A stretch of DNA of 64,000 nucleotides from Mangrovihabitans endophyticus (lineage in GTDB: Bacteria > Actinomycetota > Actinomycetes > Mycobacteriales > Micromonosporaceae): the NCBI RefSeq assembly GCF_014646155.1, contig NZ_BMMX01000009.1, positions 120,363 to 184,362 of the forward strand. Reading direction: 5' to 3'. The notes under the pieces were generated by a model. That model was not told where the DNA came from. It saw only the letters and a program-made list of their open reading frames with translations, and made no database searches. The position numbers and the translations under genes are program-made. The stretch's first letter is position 1. Each line of letters begins with the position of its first letter. This document shows, in pieces, positions 59,208-64,000 of this stretch.

Positions 59208-60863
59208 TCAGCCCAGCGGCTCGTACCGTGGCTCGCTGAAGTCGGCGTGCCGCCCGCCACCGGTCAGGTCCTGGCACCACACCCCGAGGAACGCGCCGGT
59301 GAACCCCCACACCTGAGGCTGCCCGCCGGCCACCTCCGTGGCGTGCTCGTCGGACAGCACCGTGGCGTCCAGATGCACCGGCCACCACACGTCGTCGTGC
59401 GCGAACCGCAGCACCGCACCGTCCACATCGGCGCGCAGCGTCACCGGGCCGTCCACCGGCACCGGCACGTCGTGCCGGATCAGCCGGCCGCGGTCGCAGC
59501 TCAGCAGGTCCGCGACCACGCGACCGTCGTCGTGCCGGGTCAGGTGCGCGTAGTGCCAGTTGCGGGTGTTGTAGTAGGCGACCAGCCCGGCCAGATGCTG
59601 GTAGGACGCGGGCGCGAACTCCACGCGTACCGCGAACCGGGCCCGGCGGTGCGCCAGCCGCCGCGCCACCAGGCTGGTCTCGGCCCGCGAGCTGGGCGAC
59701 TGGCCGCCGCGCAGCCGCAGGTGGCCGGGGCGTTCGGTGAGGCTGACCCAGTCCGGGCCGGCCGGCCGGCGCAGGGTGCTCCACTGTGGTCCCAACTGCG
59801 GCGGTCCCAACTGCTGCGGTCCCAACCGCTGCGGTCCCGGCTGCGGCGGTCCCGGGTCCGGGCGGCCGAACCCGTCGCCGGTGTCCGGCCACGGGTGCGG
59901 GGTGAGCGCCGGCGCGGGCACCTCGGCGTGCGGCACGGCGCCGTCCACCCGCGGACACCCGCCGGCCGGCCAGGTCACCGATTGCAGCGCCGTCTCCCGG
60001 CCCAGCACGCAGGCGCCCCGTTCGGTCAGCGGCCGGGCGGTCAGATGCGCCAGATACCACTCGCCGTGCGGGGTGTCGACCAGGCTGCCGTGCCCGGCCT
60101 TCTGCAACTCCAGGTCCGGACGGTGCGCCGCGGTGAGCATCGGCCCGGCCGGGTCCGGTTCGTACGGGCCGAGCACCGACCGTGATCGTGCGACCGTCAC
60201 CCGGTGGTCCCAGCCGGTGCCGCCCTCCGCGGTCACCAGGTAGTACCAGCCGTCCCGCCGGTACACGTGCGGACCCTCGGTGCACCCCGCCCCGGTGCCG
60301 TCGAAGATGATCACCGCGTCGCCGGTCAGCGTGCGCCGCGCCCGGTCGTACTCCTGCGCCACGATGCCGCCCGCCCAGGCCCGGCCCGGCCGCCAGTCGC
60401 ACTGCACGGACAGCAGCCAGCTACGCCCGTCGTCGTGGAACAGCGACGGGTCGAACCCGCGGGCGTGCAGCGGCACCGGCGGCGACCACGGTCCCGCCGG
60501 GGACGGCGCCGTGGTCAGAAAGTTCGGGGTGTCCCAGAACCCGCCGGCGTACCCGGCGACGTTGGTGAACACCAGATGGAACAGGCCGTCGGCGTACGAC
60601 AGGCAGGGCGCCCACACGCCGCCGGAGTCGGGCGTGCCGAGCAGATCCACCAGCCGCCGCCGGGTCAGCGCGCCACCCAGCTCCCGCCAGTGCGCCAGAT
60701 CCCGGGAATGGTGCAGGCGCACCGCCGGGAACCACTCGAAGGTGGAGGTGGCGAGGTAGAAGTCGGCGCCCACGCGCAGCACCGACGGGTCGGGATGGAA
60801 ACCGGGCAGCACCGGGTTGCGGATGGTGGCCGGGGCGGAACGTCGCGGTGCGGTGAGGGTCAT
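59208..60863 (-). CDS. GH43-family glycoside hydrolase (beta-xylosidase/arabinofuranosidase type)
   Basis: About 551 residues. RNPVLPGFHPDPSVLRVGADFYL has the catalytic Asp of the five-bladed propeller; GVWAPCLSYADGLFHLVFTN has the second acidic region; and GTGAGCTEGPHVYRRDGWYYLV carries the acid Glu. A C-terminal beta-sandwich (about 360-551) includes LVAYYNTRNWHYAHLTRHDDGR, as in the GH43 subfamily 11 xylosidases. There is no signal peptide, so it acts in the cytoplasm on oligosaccharides. A GPQQLGPPQLGP loop of 15-bp repeats separates the domains. ATG 60863 follows AAGGAG. A LacI gene is divergent 143 bp away and probably represses it. Confidence 0.92.
   Translation of the reverse strand: MTLTAPRRSAPATIRNPVLPGFHPDPSVLRVGADFYLATSTFEWFPAVRLHHSRDLAHWRELGGALTRRRLVDLLGTPDSGGVWAPCLSYADGLFHLVFTNVAGYAGGFWDTPNFLTTAPSPAGPWSPPVPLHARGFDPSLFHDDGRSWLLSVQCDWRPGRAWAGGIVAQEYDRARRTLTGDAVIIFDGTGAGCTEGPHVYRRDGWYYLVTAEGGTGWDHRVTVARSRSVLGPYEPDPAGPMLTAAHRPDLELQKAGHGSLVDTPHGEWYLAHLTARPLTERGACVLGRETALQSVTWPAGGCPRVDGAVPHAEVPAPALTPHPWPDTGDGFGRPDPGPPQPGPQRLGPQQLGPPQLGPQWSTLRRPAGPDWVSLTERPGHLRLRGGQSPSSRAETSLVARRLAHRRARFAVRVEFAPASYQHLAGLVAYYNTRNWHYAHLTRHDDGRVVADLLSCDRGRLIRHDVPVPVDGPVTLRADVDGAVLRFAHDDVWWPVHLDATVLSDEHATEVAGGQPQVWGFTGAFLGVWCQDLTGGGRHADFSEPRYEPLG
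59784..59855 (-). repeat. Tandem 15-bp units in the GH43 gene
   Basis: Units like GCGGTCCCAACTGCT (+ strand) encode GPQQL/GPQRL residues in the loop between the propeller and the C-terminal sandwich, in frame. Confidence 0.7.
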
Positions 60864-60948
60864 CCCTGGACGGCTCCTTGCTGATCTGACCGGCGTGACC
60901 GCATGATCCGCCCGGCGTGACCGACCGTAAGGGCCGTCGAAAGATGCC

Positions 60949-60972
60949 CCAACAAGTTTCGAAACATGTTGG
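60949..60972. promoter_or_regulatory. Palindromic LacI-type operator
   Basis: CCAACAAGTTTC meets GAAACATGTTGG at a central TCGA; 11 of 12 positions per half are complementary. It lies 35 bp upstream of the LacI start and 86 bp upstream of the GH43 start, so it can control both genes. Confidence 0.7.
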
Positions 60973-61006
60973 TGACTGCGGTGGCCCGGCACGCACACTG
61001 GGCCGC

Positions 61007-62029
61007 ATGACCGGACTCAGGCCGCGTTGCACGCTGGCCACCATCGCCCGTGAGGCGAACGTTTCGGTGCCGACCGTGTCGAAGGTTCTCAACGGGCACA
61101 GCGACGTCTCCGCGACCACCCGGGCCTCGATCGAGAAGCTGCTCACCCAGTACGGCTACCAGCGCCCGCGGGCGCCGCGGCGGGGCAACCGCCGCGGCGA
61201 CCTGATCGACCTGGTGATCAACGAGCTGGACAGCGCGTGGAGCCTGGAGATCCTCACCGGCGTGGAACGCGTGGTGGAGGAGGCCGGGCTCAGCCTGGCC
61301 GTCTCGGCGGTGCACAACCGGGCCAGCCTCACCCGGCGCTGGCTGCAGTCGCTTATCTCGCGCAGCTCCCAGGGCGCCATCCTGGTGCTGTCCGAGCTCA
61401 CCGAGGAGCAGCGCGCCGAACTGGCCCGGCGCACGCTGCCGTTCGTGGTGGTGGACGGGGTGAACGTGCCGCCACCGGAGGTGCCGTCGGTGGGCACCAC
61501 CAACTTCGCCGGCGGGTACGCGGCCACCGAGCACCTGCTGCAGTTGGGGCACCGGCACATCGCCGCGATCGGCGGGCCGGAGCCGCTGCTGTGCACCCGC
61601 GCCCGCATCGCCGGGTACCGGGCGGCGCTGGAGGGCGCCGGCGTCACCCCGCGCCGGGAACTGGTGCGCTACGGCGACTTCCACCATTCCGGCGGGGCGG
61701 ACGCGGCCCACCGGCTGCTCGCGCTGGACCCCCGCCCGACCGCCGTGTTCGCCGGCAGCGACCAGCAGGCCACCGGCGTGTACGAGGCGGTGCGCGGCGC
61801 CGGCCTGCGGGTGCCCGAGGATGTCAGCGTGGTCGGCTTCGACGACCTGAACTTCTCCCGGTGGATGACGCCCGCGCTGACCACGATCCGGCAGCCGCTG
61901 CACGAGATGGGCGTGGCGGCGGCCCGCACCCTGCTGCGGATCATCGTGGGGGAACGCCTGGAAAGTCATCGCATCGAGCTGGCGACGGAGCTGGTGCTGC
62001 GCGAGAGCACCCGGCCGGCGACAAGCTGA
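61007..62029 (+). CDS. LacI-family transcriptional repressor
   Basis: A 340-residue repressor. The helix-turn-helix TLATIAREANVSVPTVSKVLNGH and hinge SDVSATTRASIEKLLTQYGYQ are typical, followed by a sugar-binding fold with LIDLVINELDSAWSLEILTGVERV, GYAATEHLLQLGHRHIAAIGG, and VVGFDDLNFSRWMTPALTTIRQP. Ligand is likely a pentose or oligosaccharide linked to the divergent GH43. ATG at 61007; no strong ribosome site. A palindromic operator lies just upstream, so autorepression is likely. A 16-bp minisatellite follows the gene. Confidence 0.93.
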   Translation: MTGLRPRCTLATIAREANVSVPTVSKVLNGHSDVSATTRASIEKLLTQYGYQRPRAPRRGNRRGDLIDLVINELDSAWSLEILTGVERVVEEAGLSLAVSAVHNRASLTRRWLQSLISRSSQGAILVLSELTEEQRAELARRTLPFVVVDGVNVPPPEVPSVGTTNFAGGYAATEHLLQLGHRHIAAIGGPEPLLCTRARIAGYRAALEGAGVTPRRELVRYGDFHHSGGADAAHRLLALDPRPTAVFAGSDQQATGVYEAVRGAGLRVPEDVSVVGFDDLNFSRWMTPALTTIRQPLHEMGVAAARTLLRIIVGERLESHRIELATELVLRESTRPATS

Positions 62030-62030
62030 C

Positions 62031-62152
62031 CCGCCGCCGGGCCTGTCCGTTGCCGGGCCTGTCCGCCGCCGGGCCTGTCCGTTGCCGGGCTTGTCCGTTG
62101 CCGGGCTTGTCCGTTGCCGGGCCTGTCCGTTGCCGGGCCTGTCCGCCGGCTG
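62031..62152. repeat. 16-bp minisatellite after the LacI gene
   Basis: About seven units like TGTCCGTTGCCGGGCC, with variants TGTCCGCC and GGGCTTGT. It separates the LacI stop from the 3' end of the convergent hydrolase gene. Confidence 0.8.
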
Positions 62153-62182
62153 GCCGTGTCCGTCGCCGGCCGCAGCGCCGTC

Positions 62183-63550
62183 TCAGCGGCAGCGGGTGGT
62201 GAAACCGGCGTTCGCCAGCCCGGCGCAGAACGACTGGCGTGCGCTCGTGTACCGCGACAAACGCCCGTCGGCGAACCACGTGGAGTTCGGCGGGAAGTCG
62301 AAACTGCCGTCCGGCACGCCGTCCCAGCCGTACCGGAGATCCAGGTCGATGTAGACGACCGCGCGGATGACGCCGCTCAGGTCGTAGGTGCCCGCCATGG
62401 CAGGAATCGGCCCGCGGTAGTTCATCAGCGCGAACAGCCGGCGCACCCACAGGTCGCCGCGCAGCGGTTCCAAGCCGGATGTGTCGCCACCGTCGGCGGT
62501 GAAGTTCATCATCCCGGACTCCGACACGATCATCGGCTTGCCGTGGTCCTGGGCGAACTTCATCATCGCCAGCACGTTGCCGTCATAGTCGAAGTTCGCC
62601 CACCGGGCCGCCGGATGGCCGTACTGGTCGGTGCCCACGTACGCGTTGCGGCACTGCAGCGTGCCGGTGTCGTAGTTCTGCGGCGGGGTGCCATTGTAGA
62701 GGTATCCGTTGTCGTAGACCGGCAGGCACAGCTCGTGCGCGAAGATCGACACGCCGATCCAGTCGACCACCGCGTCGCCGGGATAGAGCTGGGCGAACTC
62801 GCCGCGCACCGGATGGAACACGAACCGCCGGTTGCCGCCGGCCAGCAGCGTGTGCAGCCGGGCGAAGGCACCCTTGTACGACGCGCAGCTCGCGTCGGTG
62901 CAGTGGTAATAGCTGGACACCTCGTAGTCCAGGCGCAGGGCGAACGTGGCGGCGGGAAAACGGTTCATGAAGGTGATCAGGTTGGTGAACCGGTCGGCGT
63001 GGCGGCCCTGGGCGATCTCGGCGGTCACCTGCCGGGACCGGGCGGCGACGTCGTCGCCGGGGGTCAGGCCGGGCGGGTTGTCCTTCCAGGAGATGCCGAC
63101 CTGGACGACGGCGCCGCGCTGCGCGAGAAACGTGGCGTAGTCACGGTGCGCGGCGCTGACCCAGTCACCGGAGCCGACTTCGTAGTAGACCGATCCGCCG
63201 GCGGGGTCCTGCGTGACGGAACTGAGGTCGTCCCAGGCGGCCCGGGTGGACTGCCCGGCGAGCAGCAGCCGCCCGCCGTCCGCGGCGGTGCCAGCCGGTA
63301 CGACGTTGCCGGTTGTGCCGTTGCCGGTTGTGGCGTTGCTGGTTGTGTTGTTGCGGGTTGTGACGTTGCTGGTTGTGGCGTTGCCGGCTGTGCCCGCTGC
63401 CGTGGTGCCGGTGTTGCCGGTTGTGCCGTTGCCGGCTGTGCCCGCTGCGGTGATGCCGGTGGTGGGCGTGGTGCCGGCGGTCGCGGGGGTCAGGGGGAGC
63501 AGGGCAAGGGCGGCCAAGCCCGCGACCAGGGGGATGAGGGAACGTCGCAT
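62183..63550 (-). CDS. Secreted GH26-like glycoside hydrolase with Asn/Thr linker
   Basis: About 455 residues. Signal peptide SLIPLVAGLAALALLPLTPATAG is followed by a linker of N-x-T-T repeats (NATTSNVTTRNNTTSNATTG, about 45-75) and a TIM-barrel-like domain: VQVGISWKDNPPG, FALRLDYEVSSYYH (candidate acid/base Glu), LYPGDAVVDWIGVSIF and PMIVSESGMMNF (candidate nucleophile Glu). The order and the YPGDAxVDWxGVS motif match the GH26-type protein at 12193-13251, so I place it in the same clan; a distinct family is possible. Cys pairs (CTDASC) suggest disulfides. ATG at 63550 has no good ribosome site. Confidence 0.72.
   Translation of the reverse strand: MRRSLIPLVAGLAALALLPLTPATAGTTPTTGITAAGTAGNGTTGNTGTTAAGTAGNATTSNVTTRNNTTSNATTGNGTTGNVVPAGTAADGGRLLLAGQSTRAAWDDLSSVTQDPAGGSVYYEVGSGDWVSAAHRDYATFLAQRGAVVQVGISWKDNPPGLTPGDDVAARSRQVTAEIAQGRHADRFTNLITFMNRFPAATFALRLDYEVSSYYHCTDASCASYKGAFARLHTLLAGGNRRFVFHPVRGEFAQLYPGDAVVDWIGVSIFAHELCLPVYDNGYLYNGTPPQNYDTGTLQCRNAYVGTDQYGHPAARWANFDYDGNVLAMMKFAQDHGKPMIVSESGMMNFTADGGDTSGLEPLRGDLWVRRLFALMNYRGPIPAMAGTYDLSGVIRAVVYIDLDLRYGWDGVPDGSFDFPPNSTWFADGRLSRYTSARQSFCAGLANAGFTTRCR
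63290..63455 (-). repeat. Low-complexity repeat encoding the N-x-T-T linker
   Basis: Units close to TTGCCGGTTGTG (+ strand) recur with variation and encode TTGN/TTSN residues, in frame. Confidence 0.65.
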
Positions 63551-63605
63551 GGTGACCGACGGTAGTCGCGGTGGCGGCGAAGCCCGAGACGTTGCGCAAC
63601 CAGGC

Positions 63606-63730
63606 GCCCCCGCCGTCCCCACCCCCGCCGTCCCTGCCCTGGCCGTCCCCGTCCCCGCCCCGGCCGTCCCTGCCCTGGCCGTCCCCGTCCCCGCCCCGGC
63701 TGTCCCCGCCGCCGTCCCCGCCCCGCCCCC
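63606..63730. repeat. Pyrimidine-rich tandem repeat
   Basis: One strand is almost purely C/T-G poor-purine sequence; a unit of about 36 bp including CCCTGGCCGTCCCCGTCCCC occurs twice in tandem with flanking partial copies. Confidence 0.65.
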
Positions 63731-63762
63731 GGCCCTCCGCCCCGCCCCGGTGGGCCCAGGTG

Positions 63763-63840
63763 GCATCGATCTTGAACTTTACGTGCCCGAATAGCACCTA
63801 AATCATCCGCTATGCCCGCCCGCAATTCTCAAGATCGGCG
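63763..63840. repeat. 78-bp intergenic element, copy 3
   Basis: Starts GCATCGATCTTGAACTT and ends TCAAGATCGGCG; the CAAGATC motif is 67 bases from the start, as in copies 1 and 2. The internal part differs from the copies near 14.6 kb. Confidence 0.7.
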
Positions 63841-63858
63841 CGGTGGGCCGGGGTGGCG

Positions 63859-63936
63859 CCGTCGATCTTGAGGTTTGCGTGTCCACTTTGGGGTTCAGAT
63901 GCGACATGTCGGACCGCTAACTACAAGATCTGTGAG
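63859..63936. repeat. 78-bp intergenic element, copy 4
   Basis: Starts CCGTCGATCTTGAGGTT, 96 bp after copy 3. Its right end, read on the - strand (63930-63905), gives GATCTTGTAGTTAGCGGTCC followed by GACATG, matching the left end of copy 1 at 22 of 26 positions, so the module appears in inverted orientation. Confidence 0.7.
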
Positions 63937-63944
63937 TGTTGGTG

Positions 63945-64000
63945 TCAAGTGGTGGCTTGGAGGGTGCGCCAGATTTGGCGGGCTATGTAGCGTTTGAGGC
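63945..64000 (-). CDS. 3' end of a transposase-like ORF, cut by the window edge
   Basis: Only 18 codons are inside the window, read on the - strand: CLKRYIARQIWRTLQATT then stop. The CLKRYIAR segment looks like the C-terminus of IS110/IS116-family transposases as I remember them, but the stretch is too short to be sure. Its stop lies 9 bp from the 78-bp element pair, which could belong to the mobile element's flank. Confidence 0.4.
   Translation of the reverse strand, partial: LKRYIARQIWRTLQATT

Larger units (their letters stand above)
63551..63944. other. Intergenic region: pyrimidine-rich repeats and paired 78-bp elements
   Basis: 394 bp without a supported gene. From 63606 to about 63730 the + strand is nearly all C with CCGTCCCTGCCCTGGCCGTC-type units of about 36 bp (two copies). 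Then come the two 78-bp elements at 63763-63840 and 63859-63936, and the stop of a transposase-like ORF at 63945. Confidence 0.6.

Overview
The window is very GC-rich (roughly 72-75% by eye) with dense genes, many ATGA/GTGA start-stop overlaps, GTG and TTG starts, and many leaderless-looking promoters. This points to an actinomycete chromosome. The gene set (secreted CBM-bearing enzymes, a ZTP riboswitch before folD, SNF2/SWIM pair, intergenic GATCTTGA repeats) suggests Micromonosporaceae, perhaps an Actinoplanes relative; that placement is inference. No rRNA, tRNA or CRISPR array was seen, and only one possible transposase end, cut by the right edge.

Layout. 1-2.5 kb: end of a dihydroxyacetone-kinase-type gene coupled to an RpiB-like isomerase, facing an FGGY kinase (tetritol/pentose catabolism). 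2.5-11 kb: NUDIX hydrolase, membrane-anchored HtrA-like protease, a decayed FAD-monooxygenase remnant, a 1161-residue fused ABC exporter, a membrane metallophosphoesterase, a small-molecule kinase and an unknown protein. 11.4-23 kb: an exopolysaccharide region. A coupled + strand trio (polysaccharide deacetylase, GH26-type hydrolase, HxxxDG acyltransferase) is followed by riboswitch-controlled folD and a five-gene - strand operon (three GT2 glycosyltransferases, a repeat-tailed polytopic protein, a DUF1616-like protein) with a good promoter at 23.1 kb.

23.4-36 kb: a tiny leader-like ORF coupled to a Cys-rich mini-protein, a Ser/Thr kinase, an APC permease, a STAS protein, then a long same-strand run: esterase, ATP-grasp enzyme, P450, lipoprotein binding protein, two permeases, a benzoylformate-decarboxylase-like enzyme and an ABC ATPase. 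36-42 kb: DUF5990, SNF2 helicase and SWIM protein in one coupled unit, then a zinc-finger SDR. 42-55 kb: a membrane-anchored AbfB protein divergent from a large secreted nuclease, an MFS transporter, an AraC-SDR pair, an MMPL/RND transporter, a membrane-anchored sugar-binding-like protein, YaaA and a CopC-CopD fusion. 55-64 kb: pgm and gnd (convergent), an orphan MazF-like toxin, a GH43 enzyme divergent from a LacI regulator across a palindromic operator, a secreted GH26-like protein, and a pair of 78-bp intergenic elements also found near 14.6 kb.

Two themes stand out. One is carbohydrate chemistry: polysaccharide assembly, secreted hydrolases and sugar-phosphate enzymes. The other is frequent short tandem repeats, both inside genes (in frame) and between them. 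The most unusual items are the paired 78-bp elements, the ThDP enzyme embedded in an ABC-importer operon, the esterase/ATP-grasp/P450 trio, and the eight-copy DPEATAVI tail on the exopolysaccharide membrane protein.
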